DNA from: Nannobrachium achirus
Taxonomy: Eukaryota; Chordata; Actinopteri; Myctophiformes; Myctophidae
NCBI GenBank assembly: GCA_963921795.1
Contig: OY997647.1
Location: forward strand, 58,206,565-58,270,564
DNA: 64,000 nt
Reading direction: 5' to 3'
The notes under the pieces are model-generated. The model ran no database searches and had not been told where the DNA came from. It saw nothing but the letters and a program-made list of their open reading frames with translations. A program made the position numbers and the translations under genes. This document shows, piece by piece, positions 1-8,323 of this stretch. Each line of letters opens with the position of its first letter. Position 1 is the first letter of the stretch.

Positions 1-93
1 GAAGGGCCTGTCACTCAAACCGGAGTGACCCGCCTCCAGGCTATATAAACCCCCGGAGGCGGAAGTAACATCCTCTTAATACCACTCTCTGCC
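1..93. repeat. DIRS left inverted terminal repeat (visible part)
   Basis: Bases 1-73 are the exact reverse complement of 6819-6891. Matching continues with small gaps to about base 93 (CACTCTCTGC against GCAGAGAGTG at 6801). The outer part is cut by the window edge. Confidence 0.93.
42..49 (+). promoter_or_regulatory. TATA-like box in left ITR
   Basis: TATATAAA inside the left ITR, pointing inward on the plus strand. It would drive transcription antisense to the element ORFs. Confidence 0.5.
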
Positions 94-117
94 ACATTCA
101 GTGAAACAGAGGGGCAT

Positions 118-217
118 TACGTGGGAGGTCATCCTTCCATATCTAAGTAAACAATGGTTCCGTACGGAACCTACCGTTTACTGTCAATATTCCAGGATGA
201 CCTCCCACTTGGGATTC
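118..217. repeat. DIRS internal complementary region
   Basis: A quasi-palindrome centred on the perfect 16-mer GGTTCCGTACGGAACC (about 155-170). The right half matches the right outer end of the element inverted; the left half (GTGGGAGGTCATCCTT, 122-137) should match the unseen left outer end. In DIRS elements this region serves as the guide that joins the two ends into a circle. It lies between the recombinase stop and the left ITR, where the family places it. Confidence 0.8.
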
Positions 218-517
218 TTAAACTCCCCTCTAAGCCACAACCTACTCTCATACCCCCACACACCCCTCATACGGGTGAGCACAGCCCAAACGGGCGTGAC
301 CCATCACCCAGAAGGTCCCAGGCCCACCGGACCTGGGTGTGAAGGCATGAGAAAATAAAGAGAGACCCTGACAGACCGAAGTCCGCCTCATTCAACTAAA
401 TGAAAAGGACAAGTCCGCCTTATAAGTAAGACACACTATATAAGGAAAACACAGGGTCCCCCCAAAGTACCCCAGGTGGCTACATGCCCACCTGTGGGAG
501 GGGAAGATCCGACTCCT

Positions 518-3500
518 CTATGACGTAGAGGAGGCAACTGCACCCAGAACCGAATGCGCTAGCGAAGAGGATTCGATATCCAGGTGATAGTAGGCTGCAA
601 AGGTAGAAGGCGAAGACCAATTCGCCGAAACACAAATCTCCTGAACGGAGACTCCCTTTGCCAGTGCCCACGAAGTAGCCACACCTCTAGTGCTATGGGC
701 TTTAAGTGCCGCCGGCACTTCCACACCCGCACTAGAGTAAGCCAGCCTAATAGCATCCACAATCCACCTCGAAAGAGTGGGTCTAGACACCGGCTTTCTG
801 ACAAGAACATTGCCCATTTCTACAAAGAGCTGAGAAGAAGCTCTAGAACCAGCAGTCCTATCACAGTAGGCCTTCAATGCCCTGACAGGACAAAGGCAAT
901 TCAGCCGTTCATCCTCCACCGAGACAAACGGAGGAGGATGAAAAGCCAGAAGAACAACAGGCTCCTTAGGAACCACCATGTTCTTAGGAACAAACTTAAG
1001 ATGAGGCTTGAGCAACACCTTGAGATCATTGTTCATAAACTGCATGCACTCCGCAGACACCGAGAGAGCTTGCAGGTCACCAACTCTTTTAGCCGTGGCC
1101 AAAGCCAGCAAAAGAGCCGTCTTGAAACTCAAAAGTTTCAAAGGCATCCCTACAAGCGGCTCAAAGGGAGCCCGACATAGGCCCCCTAGAACCACCTGCA
1201 GATCCCAAACTGGGAACAAAGACCTAGTCACCGGCCTCAAACGTTCAACTCCTTGCATGAACTTGATGACCTCCGGGACTTTAGAAGGTGCCTTGCCCGC
1301 CACCCCCAGGTGACAGGCATTAATAGCCGCCAAATACCCCCTAAGGGTAGAAAATGCTAGACCACTTCTCAAGCGGTTCTGCATAAATTCCAGAATTTCC
1401 TGGGCTGACGCCACATGAGCCACCACCGGTGGAACACGCGACTCACACCAGTCCTCAAAGGCATTCCACCTTCCATCATAAGACGCCCTCGTAGAGGGCG
1501 CCTTAGCACTCTGAATGGTATCAACCACTTCAGAAGAAAAACCGGCTGCCAGCAGGTTTAACCTTTCACGTGCCAAACCCACAGGTCTAGGACCTGCAGG
1601 TCTTGGTGGAAGATCTCCCCCCTGGCCTGACTCAACAGGTCCCTGCACCGAGGCAGCTGCCAACCCGGTTCGCAAAGGAGAGGGGCGATCGCCGATCTCC
1701 ACGTGCCCTTGTAGGGGGCCACCAGGAGCATCTCCAGACCGAACCTCCTGACTCTCTCCAGAGTGGGTCGGATTAAGTCGAAGGGGGGAAACGCGTACAG
1801 TAGACCTCTCGGCCACGTGTGCGCTAAGGCGTCCAACCCCAAGGGAGGACTGCCCTTCACCGCGAAGAACAACGGACACTTCGTATTCTCCGCTGACGCA
1901 AACAGGTCCGCCACTGGCTGACCAAACTTGCGAAAAATCTGGCTCACCACCCTGGGGTGGAGAGACCAATCCTCGTAGCGAGGACCTCCCCTGGACAGGA
2001 GATCTGCTCCGCTGTTGAGGAGACCTGGGACGTGTGAGGCCCTGATCGACTTGAGGCGCGACAAGCACCAAACCGTCAATTCTCGAGCCAGACGGTCCAG
2101 TGGCAACGACGACAGGCCCCCCTGTTTGTTGACATAAAACATGGCCGTCGTATTGTCTGTCCTGACCAGGACGTGACAATGCAAAATCCAAGGCTCGAAA
2201 TGCTTGAGCGCCAGGAGTATAGCCATCAACTCCAAATAGTTGATGTGACGACCCCTCATCTCCAGAGGCCAAAGCCCCTGCGCTGTGCGCCCCTCGAAAG
2301 TGGCTCCCCATCCACTGAGACTGGCGTCTGTCGTGATCGACTTGTGGGAAACCACCTCGCCAATCGAGACTCCGCTGGTGAGGAATCCCTCCACCAGCCA
2401 CGGAGACAGGGCGATCGCGCAGGAAGGGGAAACCGTAACCTTCTTGTACTTCAAGGAGGGCGGGATCCCGAGGGATAACATCCATCTTTGAAAAGGTCTC
2501 ATATGAAACCTGCCCAAACGCAACAGATGTACTGCGGAAGCCATCATTCCCGTCAGTACCATGCAACTCCTGTAAGTGACCTCCTGGCCCACTTGAAAGG
2601 AGTCGAGACATTCCCGAAACCTGTCCACCCTCTCCTCTGAGAGACGGGCCGACATGTCGGATGAGTCCAGAAGGACCCCAATGAATGTAAGACGACTTGC
2701 TGGAGTCAGCATGCTCTTGCCGTGGTTGACTATGAAACCTAAGGCCTTCAGGTGAGCCAAAACCACTTGTGTGTGACGCGCCACTTCGTGGGCGGAGCTC
2801 GCTGAAATCATCCAATCGTCGATGTACGTCGCCAACCTGACGCCCTGCTGTCTCAGCGGGGCGATGGCTGCTTCGGTCACTTTCACGAAAACCCTCGGGC
2901 TCAGTGACAGACCGAAAGGGAGTACTGTATACTCGTACAGGCGACCCTCGAAGGCGAACCGAAGGAATTTCCTGTGTGGGGGATAAATCTGGACGTGCTG
3001 ATAAGCATCCTTCAGATCCACTGAACAGTGGAAATCCCCTTGCCTGACCGACCGTAACATGGTGGGTACTGTTAGCATCCTGAAAACGTACTTCTTCAGG
3101 TACACGTTTAGTGCCTTTAGGTCCAGGATGGGACGTAGCCCCCCCCCCTTTTTGGGCACCAGGAAATAACGGCTCCAAAATCCCATGCGGGATTGGGTCC
3201 TGTCCAGCTCCACTATAGCACCCTTGCTTAGCAATGAGCTGATCTCTTCTCTCAAAAGACTTGCTTTTAAACCACGTGCTCTGGTATGAATAACCCTGCT
3301 CGAAAGCGGGGGTATATCTGCGAACTGTAACCTGTAACCCCTGGTTATCGTTCGAAATACCCAATGGCTCGGGTTGCATAACTTCCACTGGCGCGCACAG
3401 CGTGCTAGCGTGTTTTGAGCGAGAGAAACCCCACCACTGTGCTTCCGTGACGGCGGAGCTTTTTGGCGGCCGGACCGGAAGTGGGAAACCTGCGTATCCG

Positions 3501-4273
3501 TATCCGGAACGACCGGATGCGGAGCGCAAGGGTTCAATAGGCCGCATGGCGGAAACACCTTCTGGTTGTACCGCTTGACTAGCGGAGCTATTTTGCGGCG
3601 GGACCGGAAGTGGGGAACCTGCGTATCCGTATCCGGAACACCCGGATGCGGAGCGCGGGGGTTCAATAGGCCGCAAGGTGGGAACACCTTCTGATTGTAC
3701 CGCTTGACTAGCGGAGCTCTTTTGCGGCCGGACCGGAAGCGGGGAGCTAGCGAATCCGTATCCGGTGAAACCGGAAGCGTTCGGTTTTCGCTCGATAGAG
3801 CGACAGGAAGAGCAAAGCGATTCGACTGATAAACAGACTCGCCCACAACTAAAGCATTCTCCCCTGACAGGAGAGGAACTTTTACGTTTAATACCTGCTC
3901 TAAGGCCTTTATGCTTGTCCCTTGACCCGGGCTCATAGTAGGCCGACAGAATTTCTGACTCAAGGTTAAATTCATAGCATCGCTCACGCGAGGGAAAATC
4001 CACTCGCGCGCATGAGGAACCATATAATTGTTTGACGTTAACATTACTGGTTGCTGATAAAACCTCTGACTGATTAAAGAGTCCTGACGGGACTCCATCA
4101 TTCTTACAGGAGGCATGCATAAAGGATTCATATTGTCGACGCGAGGGATATCCCACTCGCGCGCTTGAGGAACCACATAATTGTTTGACATTAACATTAC
4201 TGGATTCTGATAAAACCTGTGATTGATTATCGAGTCCTGACAGGACTTCATCATTACTACAGGAGGCATGCAC
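518..4273 (-). CDS. DIRS tyrosine recombinase ORF, 1,251 codons open
   Basis: The recombinase proper is the C-terminal 370 residues (about 885-1251). An N-terminal core-binding segment begins near LNLLAAGFSSEVVDTIQ, and the catalytic domain shows R1063 (TAKRVGDLQAL), H1193-S-T-R1196 and Tyr 1228 or 1229 (AAYYHLDI), completing the R-HxxR-Y set. It should cut and join the circular DNA form at integration. The frame stays open upstream across nearly all the RT region, 2,716 nt of double-open sequence. Much of that stretch looks like an off-frame shadow, but residues about 137-160 contain a CxxC...CxxC pattern (CFSCGRVC then CSSC). The biological start could be 4273 or far downstream. It is in the same frame phase as gag, about 200 nt beyond the gag stop. 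Confidence 0.88.
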   Translation of the reverse strand: MHASCSNDEVLSGLDNQSQVLSESSNVNVKQLCGSSSARVGYPSRRQYESFMHASCKNDGVPSGLFNQSEVLSATSNVNVKQLYGSSCARVDFPSRERCYEFNLESEILSAYYEPGSRDKHKGLRAGIKRKSSSPVRGECFSCGRVCLSVESLCSSCRSIERKPNASGFTGYGFASSPLPVRPQKSSASQAVQSEGVPTLRPIEPPRSASGCSGYGYAGSPLPVPPQNSSASQAVQPEGVSAMRPIEPLRSASGRSGYGYAGFPLPVRPPKSSAVTEAQWWGFSRSKHASTLCAPVEVMQPEPLGISNDNQGLQVTVRRYTPAFEQGYSYQSTWFKSKSFERRDQLIAKQGCYSGAGQDPIPHGILEPLFPGAQKGGGATSHPGPKGTKRVPEEVRFQDANSTHHVTVGQARGFPLFSGSEGCLSARPDLSPTQEIPSVRLRGSPVRVYSTPFRSVTEPEGFRESDRSSHRPAETAGRQVGDVHRRLDDFSELRPRSGASHTSGFGSPEGLRFHSQPRQEHADSSKSSYIHWGPSGLIRHVGPSLRGEGGQVSGMSRLLSSGPGGHLQELHGTDGNDGFRSTSVAFGQVSYETFSKMDVIPRDPALLEVQEGYGFPFLRDRPVSVAGGGIPHQRSLDWRGGFPQVDHDRRQSQWMGSHFRGAHSAGALASGDEGSSHQLFGVDGYTPGAQAFRALDFALSRPGQDRQYDGHVLCQQTGGPVVVATGPSGSRIDGLVLVAPQVDQGLTRPRSPQQRSRSPVQGRSSLRGLVSPPQGGEPDFSQVWSASGGPVCVSGEYEVSVVLRGEGQSSLGVGRLSAHVAERSTVRVSPLRLNPTHSGESQEVRSGDAPGGPLQGHVEIGDRPSPLRTGLAAASVQGPVESGQGGDLPPRPAGPRPVGLARERLNLLAAGFSSEVVDTIQSAKAPSTRASYDGRWNAFEDWCESRVPPVVAHVASAQEILEFMQNRLRSGLAFSTLRGYLAAINACHLGVAGKAPSKVPEVIKFMQGVERLRPVTRSLFPVWDLQVVLGGLCRAPFEPLVGMPLKLLSFKTALLLALATAKRVGDLQALSVSAECMQFMNNDLKVLLKPHLKFVPKNMVVPKEPVVLLAFHPPPFVSVEDERLNCLCPVRALKAYCDRTAGSRASSQLFVEMGNVLVRKPVSRPTLSRWIVDAIRLAYSSAGVEVPAALKAHSTRGVATSWALAKGVSVQEICVSANWSSPSTFAAYYHLDIESSSLAHSVLGAVASSTS

Positions 4274-4797
4274 GATGGGGTCGTCTGTGCTAGTGCGAGA
4301 GAGTTGGACAGAGACAGACTTTGCTCTTTCAACATGTTTATTGTCGACACAGGAGGCATCAAAATTAACATTTTCATTTCCCCGACACGGGGTACCGAAA
4401 AACGCCCTCGTTTGGGGGGAGGGGGACCGAGAGACACCTCGGACCCCCGCCCCAGCACAATTCCCCTCTTCAAAGTGTCATTTGCGCTGTCCCCTACCGC
4501 GGCCACCGCGGTATGAAGACTGCTGCCTGCCATCCTTGGACGGGCGGCGCGGCTGAGCGCGCTCGGGAACCACAGCCTTGCTGCGGGGCCTGTCAGGCGC
4601 CCTGGCTGCAGAGGCTCCCCTGGAGGAAGACGAGTGCTTCTTAAAGGAAGCAGAGCGGCCCCTTTCCTTGGCGCGGGAGGAGCGGGACGTCCTCCTAGCT
4701 TGCTGCGGTTCATCCTGTGGCACTGTGGTGGACTCGACGATGTCCTTAGCCGCCTTGAAGAAGGTAACTCTACCCTGCAGCAGCTCCAAGCCCCCAC
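1558..4797 (-). CDS. DIRS reverse transcriptase / RNase H / methyltransferase-like polyprotein
   Basis: Open for 1,079 codons. The reverse transcriptase core spans residues about 480-760: the motif VPKKGGGLRPILDLKALN, the first catalytic Asp in SVDLKDAYQ (about residue 593), LPFGLSLSPRVF, and the YIDDW box at 658-662. RNase H follows, with TTDASLSGWG (about 821), the Glu in NYLELMAILLAL and RTDNTTA (about 880). The last 150 residues carry the DIRS-type methyltransferase-like domain (DLFAS near its start, LLYAFPP near residue 1000). The first 100 or so codons overlap gag in another frame and may not be translated; the true start, or a frameshift entry from gag, is unclear. Residues about 375-465 contain three 43-aa repeats. 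No inactivating change seen. Confidence 0.9.
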   Translation of the reverse strand: MGAWSCCRVELPSSRRLRTSSSPPQCHRMNRSKLGGRPAPPAPRKGAALLPLRSTRLPPGEPLQPGRLTGPAARLWFPSALSRAARPRMAGSSLHTAVAAVGDSANDTLKRGIVLGRGSEVSLGPPPPKRGRFSVPRVGEMKMLILMPPVSTINMLKEQSLSLSNSLALAQTTPSCMPPVVMMKSCQDSIINHRFYQNPVMLMSNNYVVPQAREWDIPRVDNMNPLCMPPVRMMESRQDSLISQRFYQQPVMLTSNNYMVPHAREWIFPRVSDAMNLTLSQKFCRPTMSPGQGTSIKALEQVLNVKVPLLSGENALVVGESVYQSNRFALPVALSSENRTLPVSPDTDSLAPRFRSGRKRAPLVKRYNQKVFPPCGLLNPRAPHPGVPDTDTQVPHFRSRRKIAPLVKRYNQKVFPPCGLLNPCAPHPVVPDTDTQVSHFRSGRQKAPPSRKHSGGVSLAQNTLARCARQWKLCNPSHWVFRTITRGYRLQFADIPPLSSRVIHTRARGLKASLLREEISSLLSKGAIVELDRTQSRMGFWSRYFLVPKKGGGLRPILDLKALNVYLKKYVFRMLTVPTMLRSVRQGDFHCSVDLKDAYQHVQIYPPHRKFLRFAFEGRLYEYTVLPFGLSLSPRVFVKVTEAAIAPLRQQGVRLATYIDDWMISASSAHEVARHTQVVLAHLKALGFIVNHGKSMLTPASRLTFIGVLLDSSDMSARLSEERVDRFRECLDSFQVGQEVTYRSCMVLTGMMASAVHLLRLGRFHMRPFQRWMLSLGIPPSLKYKKVTVSPSCAIALSPWLVEGFLTSGVSIGEVVSHKSITTDASLSGWGATFEGRTAQGLWPLEMRGRHINYLELMAILLALKHFEPWILHCHVLVRTDNTTAMFYVNKQGGLSSLPLDRLARELTVWCLSRLKSIRASHVPGLLNSGADLLSRGGPRYEDWSLHPRVVSQIFRKFGQPVADLFASAENTKCPLFFAVKGSPPLGLDALAHTWPRGLLYAFPPFDLIRPTLERVRRFGLEMLLVAPYKGTWRSAIAPLLCEPGWQLPRCRDLLSQARGEIFHQDLQVLDLWVWHVKG
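3453..3839. repeat. Three 129-bp tandem repeats inside the overlapping DIRS ORFs
   Basis: GCGGAGCT recurs at 3453, 3582 and 3711, a period of exactly 129 bp (43 codons). Because the period is a multiple of three, both overlapping frames remain open and both encode 43-residue repeats (one with SGYGYAG, the other with KVFPPCGLLNP). Confidence 0.88.
3970..4275. repeat. Two 153-bp tandem repeats at the start of the recombinase ORF
   Basis: AGGCATGCA recurs at 4111 and 4264, and GAGGAACCA at 4014 and 4167: period 153 bp (51 codons), again a multiple of three. The duplicated protein segment begins MHASC in the recombinase frame. Confidence 0.85.
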
Positions 4798-6424
4798 CCA
4801 TGAGGGTGGTGGGACTGTTCTCCATGTTTATGAGAGACTTGTACATCTCCCCGCGAGGACCTAGAGGCTTCTCGCCCACGTCCCTCTTAGGCTCGAGGTC
4901 GACATAGTCGAGCCAGCGGGCTCTCTCAGACTGGAGGTTGTAGTCCATGGACCTGCCCATCCACTTAACCGCATGCCAATTGACCTTCAGCATGATGTCA
5001 AATAGAGTGTTCAGTTCAGCTGTGTGCTCCCCCGTGGGCAGACCTTTGACCAGGTCCTTGGTGGAAGCGAGCAAGAGCTGGATCAGATTCAGGTCCTTAG
5101 CGGCCAGAGCAGCGGACCGGTAGGCGTTACGAGCCCTGTCCGACTGCAGCTTGTCCTCCAGGACAGTGAACCCCGGCGGGTTGGTGCCGACGGGGCCAAC
5201 AAACGGCCCGTTTTTAGCTGTGCCTACATCTTTGTACTGGGGTCTGACGGAACTCAGAAAAGATTGTGCCAACAGGTGGTCCAGGTTAGGGCAGGTGGAC
5301 ATGCCTGCCTCCGCACCGCCCACCAAATCCAACACAGAAAAAGGCAGCTTCCTGGGGTCTTTATGTGTCTTCCATGAGGAATGGAGGGCCTTGGTGAAAC
5401 CTTTCACCAGCGGCAGCCTGGAGAGGACATACGGGGCGGGAACCGAAGGCTCCTGCCCGGGCATTTCGTCATCATCCTCGGCCTCTTCAGAGGGGAGAGG
5501 AGGTGGCAACTCCTCTCCAACTCTGGCCAGAGCTCTCATGTAGACTGTGAGATGATCCAGCATTTCTGCTGCAGAATCGACGTCCTCTGCTCCCGCTTCA
5601 CTCGCTTGACTGGCGGGTGGAGGGGCAGTGGTGCCTGAGGAGGCCTGGGAGCTCCCTGCGGCGTCCAGTTGACGTGCTGGAGCCGCAGGGGCATTACCTT
5701 TCACAGTGACCGTGAGTCGAGAACCCTCGTCCTCGACGGAGTCCTCCTCCTCCTCGGCCGTGTATCCAGAGTATTCAGAACCAGAACCCTCGCTCTGACA
5801 GGAGCTCAGGTCCGACTCTCGCCTGAAGGTCTGGACTGTTTTGGTGATGCTCACGTCGAGGGGGACGTCCCCGACGGTCACATCCAAGCGTTTCTTTTTG
5901 GGCACCGCGCCCGAAGGGGAAAAGGCTACCGGAGATTTCTGGATGTTAGCCTTCTTGGTCGCCTTCTTAGCGGCGACTTCACCAGACCCGCCAGCTCCAG
6001 TGACAGTGGAGCTAGCTGCGGTCGGTTGCGCGGCAGGCGGTGTCTCATGTAGCACGGCGCCATCTTGACTTGGAATGGCGCGCTGATTGCCAAGCGGATC
6101 TCCGGAAGGCAGCGCCGCACCTTGACCAACGGTGCGGGCCGCCTGGGGAAGGAAAGACTGGGCTGTGGGGTTGAGAGCAGTGGACCCACCTGGTGGAGCG
6201 CAGGCCCCGAGGCCTGCCCTGGCTAGGTAGAACCGGTGTATCAGTACATCGTGGTCGTAGGCCACGCAGCAGTCACAGAAAGGTCCTGCTCTCCCCTGAG
6301 GACTCAGTGCAGAGAAGGCGTGTGCAACGCCCATGCAGCCGACACAGAGATGGTGAAGATCCTGTCCGTCGATGAGTCCTGGACAGCCTGGACATTGCCT
6401 CGGCAGGAAGGCCAGAGGATCCAT
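4478..6424 (-). CDS. DIRS gag-like protein (ORF1), 648 aa
   Basis: First ORF of the element. The N-terminus has a compact cysteine cluster (C11, C14, C27, C30, H35, C50, C52, C53), probably a zinc-binding module. Low-complexity Pro/Ser/Ala and acidic stretches follow (residues about 190-320), then a more ordered middle region (about 340-560). The C-terminus is very basic, rich in Arg/Ser/Gly (RGGRGRGQRK at the end), typical of nucleic-acid binding. By position and composition it should be the structural protein that packages element RNA. The start ATG at 6424 lies just before the first Cys pair and follows a leader with a 96-bp tandem repeat. Its last 320 nt overlap the RT ORF, which is in the +1 frame relative to gag. 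No stop or frameshift seen. Confidence 0.85.
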   Translation of the reverse strand: MDPLAFLPRQCPGCPGLIDGQDLHHLCVGCMGVAHAFSALSPQGRAGPFCDCCVAYDHDVLIHRFYLARAGLGACAPPGGSTALNPTAQSFLPQAARTVGQGAALPSGDPLGNQRAIPSQDGAVLHETPPAAQPTAASSTVTGAGGSGEVAAKKATKKANIQKSPVAFSPSGAVPKKKRLDVTVGDVPLDVSITKTVQTFRRESDLSSCQSEGSGSEYSGYTAEEEEDSVEDEGSRLTVTVKGNAPAAPARQLDAAGSSQASSGTTAPPPASQASEAGAEDVDSAAEMLDHLTVYMRALARVGEELPPPLPSEEAEDDDEMPGQEPSVPAPYVLSRLPLVKGFTKALHSSWKTHKDPRKLPFSVLDLVGGAEAGMSTCPNLDHLLAQSFLSSVRPQYKDVGTAKNGPFVGPVGTNPPGFTVLEDKLQSDRARNAYRSAALAAKDLNLIQLLLASTKDLVKGLPTGEHTAELNTLFDIMLKVNWHAVKWMGRSMDYNLQSERARWLDYVDLEPKRDVGEKPLGPRGEMYKSLINMENSPTTLMGGGLELLQGRVTFFKAAKDIVESTTVPQDEPQQARRTSRSSRAKERGRSASFKKHSSSSRGASAARAPDRPRSKAVVPERAQPRRPSKDGRQQSSYRGGRGRGQRK

Positions 6425-6450
6425 GGCGAAGCACTGTAGATAGAGTTAAC

Positions 6451-6622
6451 CAGAAGCAGACGAGCTAACAAGCTAACGGCTAAGGCTAGGCCACGCTTGA
6501 TTCGGGCAGGGCCTGAACAAGCGGTAAGCAGTGTAGCTAACGTTAACAATAGCAGACGAGCTAACAAGCTAACGGCTAATGCTATGCCACGCTTGCTTCG
6601 GCGAAGGCCTGAACAAGCAGTA
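6451..6622. repeat. 96-bp tandem duplication in the DIRS leader
   Basis: Two similar copies (GACGAGCTAACAAGCTAACGG begins near 6459 and 6555) lie between the right ITR and the gag start. Each carries GCTAACGGCTA sub-repeats. Position suggests a transcriptional or RNA-structure role, but none is shown. Confidence 0.8.
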
Positions 6623-6800
6623 ATAATCCTTTGTTATAAAAGGAAATAACCGTCGATTTAGGACGGAACAAGAATAAGTATTCTTAAGTACGGGTTAATT
6701 CAACACTCGCCAGTGGGCGACTCCAATGCCACCGCTTTAGGCTAATGCGCGAAGAATAATAATACAAAGGCTGAGTTTCAACTTATCTGAATGTGATATC

Positions 6801-6891
6801 GCAGAGAGTGAAAAGAGGGGATGTTACTTCCGCCTCCGGGGGTTTATATAGCCTGGAGGCGGGTCACTCCGGTTTGAGTGACAGGCCCTTC
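6801..6891. repeat. DIRS right inverted terminal repeat
   Basis: Reverse complement of 1-93. It precedes gag on the minus strand, so it holds the 5' promoter end of the sense transcript. Near-identity of the two repeats suggests recent insertion. Confidence 0.93.
6843..6850 (-). promoter_or_regulatory. TATA-like box in right ITR
   Basis: TATATAAA on the minus strand, about 420 bp upstream of the gag start, placed to serve the sense transcript. The inverted copy at 42-49 makes convergent transcription possible. Confidence 0.55.
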
Positions 6892-6993
6892 CTACCTACG
6901 TTAGTACGGGAGCTGAAGTAGTTTCTCTGAATGATCGCCAGGGGGCGTCATTACCCAAGTGGGAGGTCATCCTGGAATATTGACAGTAAACGG
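6892..6993. repeat. DIRS right-end extension beyond the ITR
   Basis: Bases about 6953-6993 are repeated in inverted orientation at 173-213 in the internal complementary region (shared core GTGGGAGGTCATCCTGGAAT). DIRS internal regions copy the outer ends of the element, so this stretch belongs to the element rather than to flanking DNA. Similarity stops after CGG at 6993. Confidence 0.75.
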
Positions 6994-7594
6994 ACGATAT
7001 AAGGCCTAATCATAACTGTTTGGCTAAACATCCGATACATGGCATATTATGGTTATTATATAGTTTTAAGTAGAGCTGGTCAGTCGTGTGCTTCGTGTGA
7101 GTAAGACAGAGATTGATTTGTTCTACTTTTGCGATTCCAATAGTATAATTTCATATGCTCTTCATATTTTGAGCGGTTCTAACCACTCTAATACATGACT
7201 TTGTGTCCATGTGTTTTCCCATGGTATCAAATAAACTGTAATGCCATCTGTGATGTCAGTACTGTAACGTCAGGCGTCTCCATATTTGGAAACAGTGTCA
7301 TCCCAAGCAGCTTGTCCATATTCCCTGCTGATTGGCTACCATTGCTTTCGAAAGTTTGTGTATGCGACCTGACGGTCGCCATCTCCCGATTAGGGAGTCT
7401 TACTGGTTGGTAGACATAGATTTCTATTAGTTGTAAGAACATAATGAATGGAGTTGCTGCAGTGATTGAGTGAGCGCCAGAGGAGAGGAGAGGAGATATA
7501 CTTATGTATAATAACCTCAATAACCACATTGTTTTGCTTTTTAACCAATTAATCCATTCAGTTTTACAGGGGACAATTTGATGGAGGCTAGAAT
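6994..7594. other. Flank of DIRS; no gene seen
   Basis: AT-rich non-coding sequence without a convincing ORF. It contains the Helitron-like 3' end described separately at 7364-7406; the 5' limit of that element is not recognisable. Confidence 0.5.
7364..7406 (+). mobile_element. Helitron-like 3' terminus
   Basis: Hairpin GCGACC-TGAC-GGTCGC (7364-7379), then stem CTCCC/GGGAG (7383-7397), then TCTTACTGG followed by T. The same terminus occurs inverted at 54624 and 55390, and close relatives at 23517, 24649 and 26752. A short hairpin followed by CTRR with a T after it is the Helitron 3' pattern; the superfamily call is inference. Confidence 0.5.
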
Positions 7595-7679
7595 CTCACA
7601 CACACACACGCACGCACGCACGCACACACGCACGCACGCACGCACGCACGCACAGTCACACGCACACACACACACACAC
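7595..7679. repeat. (CA)n/(CGCA)n microsatellite
   Basis: Mixed CA and GCAC repeats, CpG-bearing. Confidence 0.95.
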
Positions 7680-7762
7680 CATGACCCCACAGCCAACGCA
7701 ATCTAAAAATACTGGCCTTCGCAAAGCCGGCAGCTCCATACTGGTAGCTCTGGGCATTTAAT

Positions 7763-7766
<4 letters not shown>

Positions 7767-7853
<87 letters not shown>

Positions 7854-7854
7854 T
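7767..7854. repeat. Compound (GT)n(GCGT)n microsatellite
   Basis: About 48 bp of GT switch abruptly to about 40 bp of GCGT. Confidence 0.97.
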
Positions 7855-7923
7855 GGTTACCAGCAGGAATCAATCAACAGCACTCAACACAGAAAGAGAC
7901 AGATGAATTTGTGAGCATAGTGG

Positions 7924-8323
7924 ATAGGGGTGTCACAATTATTACATCATCGTCCAATCGCGATTATTTTACATACTCGCGATTATTTTTCATAATCGTC
8001 GTAATCGTTTCCATGGTGAAAAATCTTCATATATTTTTTTAAAAGTAAAAAAATAGTGGAAATAGCAGATCTACAAGCCCACAACGCGTCGCGATGAGCT
8101 TGTAGATCGGCTATTTCCAATATCAATGTTCTTTTTTAAGTATAACGTTGTCAAATATGTCAGTAATTTCTTTGTATATTTAGGTTATGTGTCATATCTA
8201 CCACGTGCAACTTCAAAGCCTAAAAGCCAAACAGAAATGTGATTGTCAAAGACAAAAACACAATTAAATCGTTAATCGCAGTTATTTGAGTGACAATTAA
8301 TCGTCACAATCGTGACAGCCCTA
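7924..8323. mobile_element. hAT-like MITE, TAGGGCTGTCACGATT family, copy 1
   Basis: Ends TAGGGGTGTCACAATTATT and ATCGTGACAGCCCTA are inverted to each other; 8-bp flanks ATAGTGGA and GAGGTGGA are similar, as in a diverged 8-bp duplication. The centre (8057-8119) is the recurrent hairpin, here with outer arm TGGAAATAG. Related copies are at 44187, 47193 and 48484. No coding capacity. Confidence 0.8.

Larger units (their letters stand above)
1..6993 (-). mobile_element. DIRS-like tyrosine-recombinase retrotransposon (left tip outside window)
   Basis: Minus-strand element with the DIRS order gag, RT/RNase H/methyltransferase-like, tyrosine recombinase. Inverted terminal repeats lie at 1-93 and 6801-6891; the innermost 73 bp of visible repeat match exactly. 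A further right-end segment (6892-6993) has its last about 40 bases repeated in inverted orientation at 173-213, inside an internal complementary region, as DIRS elements have. DIRS elements replicate through RNA and are thought to integrate as circles through the recombinase, without integrase and without target duplication. All three ORFs lack stops and frameshifts, so the copy looks young and possibly competent. The left outer end precedes base 1, so full length and left flank are unknown. The right edge is set at 6993, where similarity to the internal region stops. Confidence 0.93.

Noticed and set aside
584-6439. ORFs of 60-200 codons on the plus strand across the DIRS element
   Set aside because: They lie antisense to the RT, recombinase and gag genes and show no domain.
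6942-6955. GGGGGCGTCATTAC near the DIRS right end resembling ACGCCCTCTAGGGGG foldback ends at 35186
   Set aside because: The match is too short and the surroundings differ, so it is treated as coincidence.
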